Below are positions 1 to 8,754 of a stretch of DNA of 64,000 nucleotides, piece after piece. Source of the stretch: Burkholderiaceae bacterium (GTDB taxonomy: Bacteria; Pseudomonadota; Gammaproteobacteria; Burkholderiales; Burkholderiaceae_A); the NCBI GenBank assembly GCA_004214155.1, contig SGYQ01000007.1, positions 1 through 64,000 of the forward strand, given 5' to 3'. Within the stretch, counting starts at the first letter, position 1. Every line of letters starts with the position of its first letter. The notes beneath the pieces were generated by a model. The model worked only from the letters and a program-made list of their open reading frames with translations, was not told the DNA's origin and did no database searches. The position numbers and the translations under genes were made by a program.

Positions 1-797
1 TTGTACTCGTATTCAAGATCTTTCAATTTAGTCGTATCTGCATCAAGCGTAGCTCTCAATGTTAGAACTTTACTCTTTATATCCTCTTCTTTACAATTCA
101 GGATTTCACACTCTACCTCAAGTTTTTTCCGAACTTTTTCTTGATACTTTGCTGCAGATTCGGCCTGTGCAGTAAGACCTTCAATTTGTTGGTCCAGTTC
201 TTGAATAAGATCATCAACCCGTAAAAGGTTTGCCTTACTATCTCTGAGGCGAATTTCCGTCTCTCTCCTACGTGTTCGATACTTTGAAACTCCGGCAGCC
301 TCTTCAACAAAAAATCTTAATTCCTCGGGTCGTGCCTCAATTATATTTTTTATAGAGCCTTGTCCAACAATGGCATAGGCCCTTGGGCCAAGACCTGTTC
401 CCGCAAATAAATCCTGAACATCCCTTTTTCTAACAGGTTGACCATTTATGGAAAGATTAGAAGACCCATCCGAAGTTATAGCTCGTTGCACAGAGATCTC
501 ACTAAAACCACCCCACATCCCCTTTAATGCACCATCCGAATTGTCAAATATTAATTCAACACTGGCTCGTCCAGCCGCTGCTCGCGACCCCGACCCATTG
601 AAAATAATGTCTTTTGATTGCCCGCTTCTCAATTCAGAGACTCTGGATTCTCCTAACACCCATTTAACCGCATCAACAACGTTAGACTTTCCACAACCAT
701 TAGGCCCAACAATTCCTGTCAAGCCTGTCGACAATTTTATCTCCGCAGAATCTACGAAAGATTTAAATCCAGAGAGTCTAATTTTTGTTAATAACAC
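1..797 (-). CDS. smc: Chromosome segregation ATPase SMC, N-terminal part (runs off the window)
   Basis: The reading frame is open from a GTG at 797 to the window edge, giving about 265 residues; it is missing from the ORF track because it is partial. The ABC-type ATPase head is clear: KIRLSGFKSF at the start, Walker A GPNGCGKS near residues 31-38 followed by NVVDAVKWVLGE, and the Q-loop stretch VGQGSIKNIIEARPEELR, then a coiled coil begins. SMC proteins form the DNA-entrapping dimer of bacterial condensin, and the Walker B and signature motif would lie at the missing C-terminus. GTG is chosen because an in-frame TAA lies five codons upstream and no ATG intervenes. It is divergent from queF across about 106 bp. 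Confidence 0.93.
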   Translation of the reverse strand, partial: MLLTKIRLSGFKSFVDSAEIKLSTGLTGIVGPNGCGKSNVVDAVKWVLGESRVSELRSGQSKDIIFNGSGSRAAAGRASVELIFDNSDGALKGMWGGFSEISVQRAITSDGSSNLSINGQPVRKRDVQDLFAGTGLGPRAYAIVGQGSIKNIIEARPEELRFFVEEAAGVSKYRTRRRETEIRLRDSKANLLRVDDLIQELDQQIEGLTAQAESAAKYQEKVRKKLEVECEILNCKEEDIKSKVLTLRATLDADTTKLKDLEYEY

Positions 798-903
798 GAG
801 TTTTTTTATAACTTAAGTAAAAACAGCCGAAAGGAGTGGAATCTGTATTATATTAACCGTAGTGTAACTAATTAGAAATATCCTGTCAGCGGAAAACCAT
901 TTT

Positions 904-1290
904 ATGGCCCTAAAAAAAGAAAAAAATCTTCAAACATTTCCCAACCCAAACTTAACAAGCAATTACACTGTCAAATTTGAGATCCCGGAATTTACTTGTA
1001 TTTGCCCATTAACTTCTCAACCAGATTTTGCTGTGATTCAGATAGAATATGTGCCTGACCTGGTTAACGTGGAATTGAAATCCCTGAAAAGCTATTTCTG
1101 GGCATATAGAGATGAAGCAGGGTTCCACGAATCTGTAACAAATAGAATCATGGATGATTTAGTTGTTCTTTTGAGCCCGCGTTATTTAAAAATTATTGCG
1201 AAATGGAATGTTCGCGGAGGAATTTACACCACTGTTGAAATTGAAAAATTCAACAATAAGACAAAGGAAAACAATACAAATGAATCTTGA
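904..1290 (+). CDS. queF: NADPH-dependent 7-cyano-7-deazaguanine (preQ0) reductase, short type
   Basis: The 128-residue protein matches the single-domain (YkvM-type) QueF, which reduces the nitrile of preQ0 to preQ1 in the queuosine tRNA modification pathway. Visible signatures are [13 protein letters not shown], where C34 is the expected thioimide-forming cysteine and D41 the acid residue, and the QueF block [20 protein letters not shown]. The length agrees with unimodular QueF and not with the 280-residue E. coli form. The gene overlaps the start of dapD by 11 bases, which suggests translational coupling. No preQ1 riboswitch is evident in the short leader. The other queuosine genes are not in the window. 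Confidence 0.93.
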   Translation: MALKKEKNLQTFPNPNLTSNYTVKFEIPEFTCICPLTSQPDFAVIQIEYVPDLVNVELKSLKSYFWAYRDEAGFHESVTNRIMDDLVVLLSPRYLKIIAKWNVRGGIYTTVEIEKFNNKTKENNTNES

Positions 1291-2089
1291 TTTACAAACT
1301 AAAATTGAATATCTTTGGGATAATCAGACTGAACTGGCGAACAAAGAGTCGCAAAAAATCGTTAGGAGTGTTTTGGAGCTGCTTGATAATGGCACAGTTC
1401 GAGTTGCCGAGCCCCAAAATGGGTCCTGGAAGGTAAATGACTGGCTTAAAAAAACAGTTTTGATGAGTTTTAAAATATCAAATAACACTCACGTAAGAGC
1501 CGGTGATTTAAATTTCTATGACAAAGTACAAAGCAAGTTTGCTGGATACAATTCTGAAAATTTTAAAAACTTGAAAACAAGAGTGGTGCCAATAGCTTCG
1601 GTCCGTTTTGGTAGCTTCATAGGGGAAAATACGGTTTTAATGCCTTCGTTTGTAAATATTGGAGCCTATGTGGGCAATGGAACAATGGTAGATACATGGG
1701 CTACTGTTGGTTCTTGTGCTCAAATTGGTGAAAATGTTCACTTATCGGGCGGTGTTGGAATTGGAGGTGTATTAGAACCTCTTCAAGCTGCACCAACGAT
1801 TATCGAAGATAATTGTTTCATAGGAGCACGAAGTGAGGTTGTTGAGGGCGTTGTAGTTAAAAAAAACTCGGTCATATCTATGGGAGTTTTTATCGGAAAA
1901 TCGACAAAAATTCTCGACCGGGAAACAGGGGATATACTTTACGGCACTATCCCAGAGGGTAGCGTCGTGGTCTCAGGCTCCTTACCCGGAAAAGGCGGCG
2001 TACATCTCTATTGCGCAGTAATAGTGAAAAAAGTCGATGAGAGAACGAGAAAAAAGACAGCTATTAACGATTTATTAAGAGAGGAATGA
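1280..2089 (+). CDS. dapD: 2,3,4,5-tetrahydropyridine-2,6-dicarboxylate N-succinyltransferase
   Basis: DapD transfers succinyl from succinyl-CoA to tetrahydrodipicolinate in the lysine and meso-diaminopimelate pathway. The 269-residue product has the left-handed beta-helix hexapeptide repeats from about residue 110 ([19 protein letters not shown], then [15 protein letters not shown]) and the [13 protein letters not shown] segment typical of the family; E. coli DapD is 274 residues. The track starts at 1196, but ATG 1280 is preferred because it gives the usual N-terminus ([13 protein letters not shown]) and has an AAGGAAA ribosome site about 11 bases upstream. It follows queF with an 11-base overlap and converges on the DUF1178 gene with a 5-base gap. 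Confidence 0.95.
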   Translation: MNLDLQTKIEYLWDNQTELANKESQKIVRSVLELLDNGTVRVAEPQNGSWKVNDWLKKTVLMSFKISNNTHVRAGDLNFYDKVQSKFAGYNSENFKNLKTRVVPIASVRFGSFIGENTVLMPSFVNIGAYVGNGTMVDTWATVGSCAQIGENVHLSGGVGIGGVLEPLQAAPTIIEDNCFIGARSEVVEGVVVKKNSVISMGVFIGKSTKILDRETGDILYGTIPEGSVVVSGSLPGKGGVHLYCAVIVKKVDERTRKKTAINDLLREE

Positions 2090-2094
2090 GTTTT

Positions 2095-2556
2095 TTATTG
2101 AATGCTCTTCGGCTTTTTCTTCACGACGCCAACTGGTATTGAAAAGATATCTATTCCCTCGTCTCTAAGCTCTTTTGATTCCTCGGTTGTGACAGTCCCA
2201 TAAATGGATCGTTCTTCAGCTTCTTTCCTATGAATTTTTCTTGCCTCTTTTGCAAACCGGCTGCCAACATTTTCAGCATTTTCCAAAATGTGTTTCGCAA
2301 CTTCTAAAAGTTTTCTGTTAACCTCGCTTTGAAGAACACTGTTTTTGGCTGTATCAGAAGATCCCTTCAATCCAGAAGAAGTAGAAGTCTTTTGTGCTTG
2401 AATATGCGCTGCAGATGGTAGTCGGGTAACAACATTGTCGTCACATACTGGACATGACAAAATACCCTTATCACTTTGAACCAAAAACTCGTCATTCGAA
2501 CGAAACCAACCTTCGAAAGAGTGACCATACTGACATTTTAGATTATAAACTTTCAT
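2095..2556 (-). CDS. DUF1178 family protein
   Basis: The 153-residue protein begins MKVYNLKCQYGHSFEGWF and carries two probable zinc-ribbon halves, C8 in KCQYGH and CPVCDD about 35 residues later, followed by a helical, charged C-terminal half (RKLLEVAKHILENAENVG, FAKEARKIHRKEAEER). This is the DUF1178 family, common in proteobacteria and of unknown function. The track start at 2595 would run into mnmH and lacks the family N-terminus, so ATG 2556 is used. Its start codon is separated from the divergent mnmH start by one base. Confidence 0.85.
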   Translation of the reverse strand: MKVYNLKCQYGHSFEGWFRSNDEFLVQSDKGILSCPVCDDNVVTRLPSAAHIQAQKTSTSSGLKGSSDTAKNSVLQSEVNRKLLEVAKHILENAENVGSRFAKEARKIHRKEAEERSIYGTVTTEESKELRDEGIDIFSIPVGVVKKKPKSIQ

Positions 2557-2557
2557 T

Positions 2558-3643
2558 ATGACGATACTGTACCAACTTTTACACTCTAAAGCCACGGATA
2601 TTTACTCAGTTATAGAAAAGCCTGATCGATTTTCAGAAATTGTTGACGTAAGATCTCCTAGCGAATTTCAGGATGATCATATTCCAGGTGCGATTAATTT
2701 ACCTGTGCTTTCAGATGAAGAGCGCAACCTAGTTGGTACACTTTACAAACAAGACTCATTTGAAGGGAAAAAATTAGGTGCTGAATTAATATGCAAAAAC
2801 ATATCCAAAATGTTTGAGAGCGTACTCAAATACAAAAATAAGGATTGGCAGCCCTTGATATATTGCCAACGGGGAGGTGAAAGAAGTAAGTCACTAGCAA
2901 CAATTTTACTTAGAACAGGTTTCAAGACTAATATATTGAGTGGAGGATACAAGTCTTACCGACGATACGTGATAAACGAATTGGAAAAGTTAGGGAACAA
3001 AATTGAGTTTCAAGTTATATGCGGGTTGACCGGTTCCGGAAAAACAAAACTACTAACTGAACTACGTAAGCATGGATTACAAACGTTAGATTTAGAAGAT
3101 ATAGCGAAGCACTATGGCTCACTTTTAGGTCAATACCCATCAGTTATTCAACCAAGTCAAAAACAATTTGAGTCTAACTTGTTAATTACTATGTTAAGAC
3201 TCAATGCTGAACAACATGTTTTCGTAGAATCCGAAAGCAGAAAAATTGGAAACAGACAAATTCCTACGGCAATTATCAAAAAAATGCGGGGCTCGAAATG
3301 TTTGTGGATACAGATGACGATAGAAGAAAGAATAAATTTTCTCCTAAAAGAGTATGCTCACTTCGTAAAAAACCCGGAAAGATTTTTAAACATTATTGCA
3401 AAATTTGAAAATTATTTGGACAAAGATAAGTTTAATCAATTAGTCGAAATGTATAAAAAAAGATATTGGAAAGACTTTGTAAGAATGCTTTTACGAGAAC
3501 ACTATGACCCTTCTTATCTGAGGTCGATACGTAAAAATTTCACCAAAATCAAAGAAGCTAAAATATTAAAATCAGAGGATAACTCACAAAATCCAGAACT
3601 TCACTGTGCAATGGCTGAGTCTGTAAGTAAAACTTTTAAGTAA
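2558..3643 (+). CDS. mnmH: tRNA 2-selenouridine/geranyl-2-thiouridine synthase
   Basis: MnmH (SelU/YbbB) replaces sulfur by selenium at the wobble 2-thiouridine of certain tRNAs, using selenophosphate. The 361-residue product has an N-terminal rhodanese domain (EIVDVRSPSEFQDDHIPGA) with the active-site loop IYCQRGGERS holding the expected catalytic cysteine near residue 105, and a C-terminal P-loop domain with GLTGSGKT near residues 160-167. Length matches E. coli MnmH (364). It lies 4 kb from selA-selC-selB, so this chromosome end serves both selenium uses. selD, needed for selenophosphate, is not in the window. The 3' end overlaps the convergent ppiD-like gene by 43 bases. Confidence 0.93.
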   Translation: MTILYQLLHSKATDIYSVIEKPDRFSEIVDVRSPSEFQDDHIPGAINLPVLSDEERNLVGTLYKQDSFEGKKLGAELICKNISKMFESVLKYKNKDWQPLIYCQRGGERSKSLATILLRTGFKTNILSGGYKSYRRYVINELEKLGNKIEFQVICGLTGSGKTKLLTELRKHGLQTLDLEDIAKHYGSLLGQYPSVIQPSQKQFESNLLITMLRLNAEQHVFVESESRKIGNRQIPTAIIKKMRGSKCLWIQMTIEERINFLLKEYAHFVKNPERFLNIIAKFENYLDKDKFNQLVEMYKKRYWKDFVRMLLREHYDPSYLRSIRKNFTKIKEAKILKSEDNSQNPELHCAMAESVSKTFK

Positions 3644-5088
3644 CGATCAACCTTCATCTGCTCTTCATAATCACGAAGCCAGGCCTTGACGACAAGATCA
3701 GTCTCCGCACTATTAAATATTCCAAATATATTCTCAAGTGATTCAACTACTCTTTTACTGGAAGCTTCTTCAAGTTCCGAGGACAGAAAAAAAACTAAGG
3801 CAGCACCGCTCGGGCCCAAACTTAGAACAGTTCCTTGATTTATTTCCAATTCATGTGAAAACAGTTCTCCCTTAAATTGTCTCAGAAGCTGAGAATACTG
3901 GTCACTATTTTGATCTTGATTGCTACGAAAAGGTAACACCACCTTTCGTAAAGATTTTTTCAATTTGCTATCCGCATTAACTTCTTCGAAAAAAGTATCT
4001 GCCTCCTCTTTAGCCACCTTATTCATTTTTTGCAACAAAATTTCAGACTTAATTTGATCTTTGACCACGTCAAATTGCATAGGAACCGCTTCATGTTGTT
4101 TCACTAAGTTTGCAGCGATGTGAAGCCCCTTTGCTACTTGAATCAGCTCCGTATTATAGTTTTCTATCAAAAAATCGTCAGAAAATAATTCAGACCTGAA
4201 TTTTGCATCGTTAAGAGCTCGCAAAGCATTATTATTAAGTTTTCCACCTCCTATAGCAGGTGCGTTTAAATCTAACCTAGTAATTCTTTGAACCTTCAAA
4301 TTAAACTTCTCGGCGACAGGATCTAAACTGGAGTTCTCCTCATAAAGCAGGTTCCCTATTTCATCGACCCCATCATCTCCTTCTAAAACTATAAAATCTA
4401 TATCGTACGTGGCAGGTATCACAAACCTTGATCCGTTATCATCAAAGAAATTCTTTACTTCCGTGTCCATAACCTTTACTTTATTTTTATATGATAAAGG
4501 TGAAAAAAGCTTCACACCGAAGGTTCTTTTTTCATTTTCTGCTCGGGCTAATTTCCTGACAATAGTTCTGGGAACAAAATTTGAAGCATTTAAAATCTCA
4601 GGAATCAAAGCTAAAGATAAGTCTGCTTTAAGGCGATTTTCAAAGTCAACCGTAGACATTCCCTGGCGACCTAATACTTTCTTTGCTTGATCTAAATTAA
4701 AAACACCTTTCTCATCATGAAACTCAGGTATTCCTAAAATTATAGTTTTTACATCACTATCCGAAACCCCTATTCTGGATGTTGAAACAACCTTCTGCAG
4801 AATAAATTGGTTAATCATATTATCAAGAGTTGCTCTCTTTACCTCATCCGAGTTCAACATCTCATCAGGTATATTATTTCCAACCCTGTTTTTAAAGTTT
4901 GTAACGAATTCCTGATGAACATTCTCCCAATTTCGTTTATATATATCGACCCCATCAACACTCGCAACAACTGGTTCCCTGTTAGGACTGAACTGATCCC
5001 AAGCACCAACAACTATAAAAGGCGGTATTACCAGCGCCAACAAAACAAATAAAAGAACCTTCTTTTTTTCTCTGATAATTTCAAACAT
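3601..5088 (-). CDS. PpiD/SurA-type membrane-anchored periplasmic chaperone, apparently without a parvulin domain
   Basis: The 495-residue protein has the PpiD layout at its N-terminus: a short cytoplasmic stretch, one membrane segment (about residues 12-31, LLFVLLALVIPPFIVVGAW) and a SurA_N-like domain (VDGVDIYKRNWENV, NQFILQKVV). PpiD binds the SecYEG translocon and helps exported proteins fold. E. coli PpiD has about 620 residues and an inserted parvulin domain. Here the sequence passes from FIVLEGDDGVDEIGNLL straight into a segment resembling the C-terminal half (APAIGGGKLNNN, HEAVPMQFDVVKDQIKSEIL), and no parvulin signature (SEDPGS, GGDLG, GYHIIK) is visible. The position downstream of lon and two tRNAs in betaproteobacteria supports orthology to ppiD, although the selenium block now lies between. 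Confidence 0.8.
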   Translation of the reverse strand: MFEIIREKKKVLLFVLLALVIPPFIVVGAWDQFSPNREPVVASVDGVDIYKRNWENVHQEFVTNFKNRVGNNIPDEMLNSDEVKRATLDNMINQFILQKVVSTSRIGVSDSDVKTIILGIPEFHDEKGVFNLDQAKKVLGRQGMSTVDFENRLKADLSLALIPEILNASNFVPRTIVRKLARAENEKRTFGVKLFSPLSYKNKVKVMDTEVKNFFDDNGSRFVIPATYDIDFIVLEGDDGVDEIGNLLYEENSSLDPVAEKFNLKVQRITRLDLNAPAIGGGKLNNNALRALNDAKFRSELFSDDFLIENYNTELIQVAKGLHIAANLVKQHEAVPMQFDVVKDQIKSEILLQKMNKVAKEEADTFFEEVNADSKLKKSLRKVVLPFRSNQDQNSDQYSQLLRQFKGELFSHELEINQGTVLSLGPSGAALVFFLSSELEEASSKRVVESLENIFGIFNSAETDLVVKAWLRDYEEQMKVDRYLKVLLTDSAIAQ

Positions 5089-5557
5089 AGAGTACTCTCA
5101 AAATAAGTGCGGTTTCGGAAATAAGGATTAGAAATTAAGTCTGTACACAGTTCAGCAAATAGTATTAATTTTAAACCGTATTTTTTTCTGTGTAACTAAT
5201 TAACCCACTTTTTGTGCAGTTAGCTAAAAAAGTCTGCTTTGCTTTGCTAACAAAAGCCTAGTAACTGCATCCAATTGAGTGCAGCGTTTATATTTGGGAC
5301 GTATGGAAACCCCTAGCATCATTCCATTGGGTTGCATAATCAGCGACATCATAACAAGTACCCGCGAACTCAAATATATCCTCAGCTCCGTTGCAATACA
5401 AGCCATGTAAGCACTTAAAGTAATTTATTTATAAAATATTTACGCACTTGCTTTAACCGCAACTTAGAAAAACTTAATGCAAACAATAGACTTTCACAAA
5501 TTTTTTCTTAAAAAATAGAAATAACGCTTGGAACTGAAGGTTAGATAAATTTTTAAT
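5089..5557. other. Noncoding stretch with a possible short gene remnant
   Basis: There is no convincing gene in this 469-base gap. The 60-residue ORF of the track (5224-5406, minus) has unlikely composition. In another minus frame a TTG at 5401 opens a 37-codon stretch ending at TAA 5288-5290 that reads AEDIFEFAGTCYDVADYATQ, which looks protein-like but lacks an ATG and a ribosome site and may be a gene remnant. The part next to 5088 should hold the promoter of the ppiD-like gene; I cannot point to clear boxes. Confidence 0.3.
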
Positions 5558-6190
5558 TTAATGTAACTTTGCCAGCCCCAAATAGTTATATCCTGCAAAT
5601 TTCGGAACACCTTCAACATACCCCTGGGACAGTTGATCAATTTGGAACCCAGACTGAGAAATAATTGAAGGAATATCACGGGTCAATTGACATCCTCCAG
5701 CTATTTTTTTCCAATAAGGATTAATCATCTTTTGTAATTTCGCATCTTTATCGTTGATAGCAATTCCATGTTCGCAAAATAATAAATTGCCGTCTTTTTT
5801 CAAAACCCTCCTAATCTCAATATTAGCTTTAATAGGTTCAAGAATAGTACACATTGTGTAAGTAATTAAAACATTATCGACTGAGTCGTCAGGTAAGGGA
5901 ATATCCTCAGCGAAGCAGTTTAAAATATCTAGCGAAAAGCTAGTGTTTTTAATATTCCGTTTTGCGAGCTGCAATAGTTTTTTCGAGGGCTCAAGCGCCC
6001 ACAAATGATGGACTTTATCCTGGTTATAAAATGGTAAATTTAGACCCGAGCCAAAACCAATTTCAAGAACAGTGCCGCTAACTTTTGGCACTATAATTGA
6101 TCGCTGTACATCGAAGGCTTTATTATTACACGCGCAGTCGAGTAAGTGAGGTAAAACATTCTCATCATAAAATTTTTTTACGATTTCCAT
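5558..6190 (-). CDS. Class I SAM-dependent methyltransferase
   Basis: The 210-residue protein has motif I as VLEIGFGSGLNLPFY (about residues 40-54), the acidic motif II region LWALEPS and the post-II stretch CFAEDIPLPDDSVDNVLITYTMCTI, with a C-terminal GYNYLGLAKL typical of the METTL7/phospholipid-methyltransferase-like group of Methyltransf_11 proteins. The substrate cannot be read from the sequence. It starts 55 bases after the stop of the TlpA-like gene on the same strand and could be co-transcribed with it. Confidence 0.82.
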   Translation of the reverse strand: MEIVKKFYDENVLPHLLDCACNNKAFDVQRSIIVPKVSGTVLEIGFGSGLNLPFYNQDKVHHLWALEPSKKLLQLAKRNIKNTSFSLDILNCFAEDIPLPDDSVDNVLITYTMCTILEPIKANIEIRRVLKKDGNLLFCEHGIAINDKDAKLQKMINPYWKKIAGGCQLTRDIPSIISQSGFQIDQLSQGYVEGVPKFAGYNYLGLAKLH

Positions 6191-6245
6191 TTAATTTTAG
6201 TAAAATTTTGGGTTTGTGCTTTCCAGAATAGATACATTAGCCTTA

Positions 6246-6788
6246 TTAAATTGCTTTAATTATCGCTTCTTCCAATTTTTCCTTTGACGTTTCCCCCAAA
6301 AACTTTGCAATAAAATTATTGTCGGCATCAATAACAACCATATATGGAAGTCCTTTGCGCAAATTCCCCATTTGTTTTGAAAGATCGATGGCATCGTTGC
6401 CGCCGATGAGTATTTCGAATGTAATTCCGTTTTTTTTGACAAAATCTCTCACCTTGTCCGTGTTATCTACAGCGATACCAAGAAATGACACATTTTTATC
6501 CCTATATTGCTCCTCCAATTCTTTCAACATAGTTGTTTCTCTCACGCAAGATGCGCACCACGTGGCCCAAAAGTAGGCGATCATAACCTTACCCTCATAC
6601 TTTCTTAACGGCTGCATAGACCTATCAAATGCCTTGAAACTAGAATTAAAAAAGGCATCAACTTTTTTTCTATCAGCGACAATACGCTCCGAGTCTCTAT
6701 TATTGTTTATCGATCCATCTTCCACGCAACCAAATAGAAACACAGAAATGATGATCATATTGAACTTTAGAAGAATGTTACTCATCAT
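6246..6788 (-). CDS. TlpA/ResA-like thiol-disulfide oxidoreductase, lipoprotein
   Basis: A lipoprotein signal (hydrophobic MIIISVFLFGC with a lipobox cysteine at about residue 21) is followed by a thioredoxin fold with AYFWATWCASC, giving the redox pair C78 and C81, and the later FEILIGGNDAI and GLPYMVVIDAD, the latter containing the conserved cis-proline. Proteins of this type reduce periplasmic disulfides, often for cytochrome c maturation, and a small cytochrome c gene starts divergently only 6 bases away. A role in supplying reduced cysteines for that cytochrome is an inference. The length of 180 residues fits the family. Confidence 0.88.
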   Translation of the reverse strand: MMSNILLKFNMIIISVFLFGCVEDGSINNNRDSERIVADRKKVDAFFNSSFKAFDRSMQPLRKYEGKVMIAYFWATWCASCVRETTMLKELEEQYRDKNVSFLGIAVDNTDKVRDFVKKNGITFEILIGGNDAIDLSKQMGNLRKGLPYMVVIDADNNFIAKFLGETSKEKLEEAIIKAI

Positions 6789-6794
6789 ATACCC

Positions 6795-7256
6795 ATGGTT
6801 TTTGTAAAAATGTTTGCTACTTTATTTATAGTCTCTCCGACCGTTTTGGCCGAAGAAAAATCCCGGTTTCTTTTAAAAGATACTGAAATTTCTGTTGTTA
6901 AAGAAGGTAAAAAGGTTTACGGGACATATTGTGCCGCATGCCATGGTAAAAATCTAGAAGGTCAGCCTAATTGGGAGACATTTGGAGCGGACGGTCGTCT
7001 TCCTGCGCCACCCCACGATGAAAATGGGCACACCTGGCACCATCCTGACTCATATTTAGTTGATGTTGTATTGAACGGTTTCACGCCAGGAAAAAATAAA
7101 CCATTAGAATATGAAAGTAATATGCCTGCGTTTAAAAATATTCTAGACATAGACCAGATCATTTCGGCATTGAGCTACATCAAAAGCACGTGGTCCATTG
7201 ACTATCGAGAGTGGCAGGAAAATGCGACAAGAAATGACATGTCTACAGGCCAGTAG
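6795..7256 (+). CDS. Small exported c-type cytochrome
   Basis: The 153-residue protein has a signal peptide ending near VLA (residues 17-19), a single haem-binding CAACH at 46-50 and a downstream SNMPAFKNIL that offers the axial methionine, so it is a class I monohaem cytochrome c of the periplasm. A His-rich segment between them (GHTWHHPDSYL) is typical of small cytochromes in copper- or sulfur-related loci. The electron partner is unknown. Its 3' end overlaps the convergent selA by 14 bases. An alternative ATG five codons in would shorten the signal peptide, so the upstream ATG is kept. Confidence 0.88.
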   Translation: MVFVKMFATLFIVSPTVLAEEKSRFLLKDTEISVVKEGKKVYGTYCAACHGKNLEGQPNWETFGADGRLPAPPHDENGHTWHHPDSYLVDVVLNGFTPGKNKPLEYESNMPAFKNILDIDQIISALSYIKSTWSIDYREWQENATRNDMSTGQ

Positions 7257-8643
7257 ATTTCAATTCAATGAAAGATTTTGCAAATTCTTCTTCATCCATA
7301 AGACATCGTAAATCTAAAAATAATGAGTCTTCCTTAATTCTGCCAATGATCGGAATGCTAAGTTTTCTAAAACTTCGCTCCAGTTTTGTAATTTGACTAC
7401 TTCTTTTACTTTTTTTGCTGTTGCTGCTAATTTTATATCCAAAACTAGGTAATTTATCTTCTGGTAGAGAACCGCTACCTACTTGTCCTTTCATATTAAC
7501 CATCTCTACTCTGAATTCCGGTTCCAACGCATTTTGGACCAAAAAGCAATTGCTTTCTGTCTGAGCTTTTATAAAGTCAACGCTTTTGGTTAATAGCCGC
7601 ATTGTAGTTAATTCTGTGGTCAAAGTTTCTTCTTTTAAATACATTCTCAGAACAGAATCTAACGCACACAAAGTGAGCTTACCCACGCGCAGGCATCTTC
7701 TCAAAGGATTTCTTTTTATTCTTTTAATTAATTCTTTATTGCCTGCAATTATCCCCGCCTGCGGTCCACCAAGCAGCTTGTCGCAACTAAAAAGAACGAG
7801 ATCAGTTCCTTTTATCAGAGAGCTTTGAATTGTCGGCTCCCGAGGAAGGCCAAACTTCTCCATTTCTAATAAAGTACCGCTACCTAAATCCTCGATGAAA
7901 GGAATTTTTCTTTTTTTACACAGGTCAGCTAGAGTCTCCTGATCTACGGAGGCAGTGAAACCCGTGATTTTGAAATTACTCCAGTGAACTCTCATGACCA
8001 TAGCCGTTTTCTCGGTTATTGCATCTTCAAAATCTTCCAAATGCGTCCTATTAGTAGTGCCGACTTCCACTAGTCGACAACCGGCTTTTCGCATAATATC
8101 AGGTATTCTAAAAGACCCTCCAATTTCAACTAATTCTGATCTGGAAACTATGACTTCCCTTTTTTGAGCAAGACTATTTAATGTAAGAAATACCGCTGCC
8201 GCGTTATTATTAACTATCGTGGCATCCTCAGCGTTAGTAAGTTCCTTTATTAGGCCAACGATATGATCATCTCTATCTCCGCGTTTTCCTTTAGAAATAT
8301 CATATTCAAGGGTCACAGGATTCGCATACTTATCTGCCACCTCCTCTATAGTTTTGCTTGGCAGCAGTGCTCTTCCCAAGTTAGTGTGTAGTACTGTTCC
8401 CGTAAGGTTGATAACTTTTTTCAGGGAGGGTTGACTAGATTCCTCCAACGCTTCTTCACATTTTTTCAAAATTAATTCTGCAGTAACGGATCTTATTTCG
8501 CCCGAAACTATCTTTTTCCGAAACTCAGCAGTTGTCCTGCGCAGGGTCTTGACGACGCTTTTCCTACCGTAGTTGAAGGCTAGCCCTTTACCATCTTCGA
8601 GGGATAGCATGAAATCGATACTCGGAATTAAATTGGCGTTCAT
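7243..8643 (-). CDS. selA: L-seryl-tRNA(Sec) selenium transferase
   Basis: SelA is the PLP enzyme that converts seryl-tRNA(Sec) to selenocysteinyl-tRNA(Sec) with selenophosphate. The 466-residue product has the family signatures INLTGTVLHTNLGRALL (79-95), the NNNAAAVFL block, and the PLP lysine K289 in FSCDKLLGGPQAG. Length matches E. coli SelA (463). It is the last gene of the leftward cluster selB-selC-selA; its ATG lies 9 bases beyond the 3' end of the selC tRNA, so both probably come from one transcript. Confidence 0.96.
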   Translation of the reverse strand: MNANLIPSIDFMLSLEDGKGLAFNYGRKSVVKTLRRTTAEFRKKIVSGEIRSVTAELILKKCEEALEESSQPSLKKVINLTGTVLHTNLGRALLPSKTIEEVADKYANPVTLEYDISKGKRGDRDDHIVGLIKELTNAEDATIVNNNAAAVFLTLNSLAQKREVIVSRSELVEIGGSFRIPDIMRKAGCRLVEVGTTNRTHLEDFEDAITEKTAMVMRVHWSNFKITGFTASVDQETLADLCKKRKIPFIEDLGSGTLLEMEKFGLPREPTIQSSLIKGTDLVLFSCDKLLGGPQAGIIAGNKELIKRIKRNPLRRCLRVGKLTLCALDSVLRMYLKEETLTTELTTMRLLTKSVDFIKAQTESNCFLVQNALEPEFRVEMVNMKGQVGSGSLPEDKLPSFGYKISSNSKKSKRSSQITKLERSFRKLSIPIIGRIKEDSLFLDLRCLMDEEEFAKSFIELKSTGL

Positions 8644-8652
8644 AAGAAATTT

Positions 8653-8749
8653 TGGCGGAAGAGAATAGGAGTCGAACCTACCGAGAATGACCTAACCACC
8701 CTCCCTGGATTTGAAGTCCAGACGCCCCACCGGGAAACGTTTCTCTTCC
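8653..8749 (-). tRNA. selC: tRNA-Sec (anticodon TCA)
   Basis: The minus strand reads as a long tRNA of 97 nt including an encoded CCA. It has an 8-bp acceptor stem (GGAAGAGA with TCTCTTCC), the anticodon loop CTTCAAA giving TCA (8714-8712), a long variable arm, and GGTTCGACTCC in the T arm, all close to bacterial selC. It sits between selB (5 bases away) and selA. Confidence 0.97.
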
Positions 8750-8754
8750 TTAGA

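Noticed and set aside
448-816. Plus-strand ORF of 122 residues
   Set aside because: It is antisense to the conserved ATPase head of smc; its composition (Pro/Ser/Thr-rich) is that of a shadow.
817-903. A preQ1 riboswitch in front of queF
   Set aside because: The spacer is short and I could not place the H-type pseudoknot core.
5224-5406. Minus-strand ORF of 60 residues
   Set aside because: Methionine- and serine-rich with no recognisable features; another frame of the same stretch looks more protein-like.
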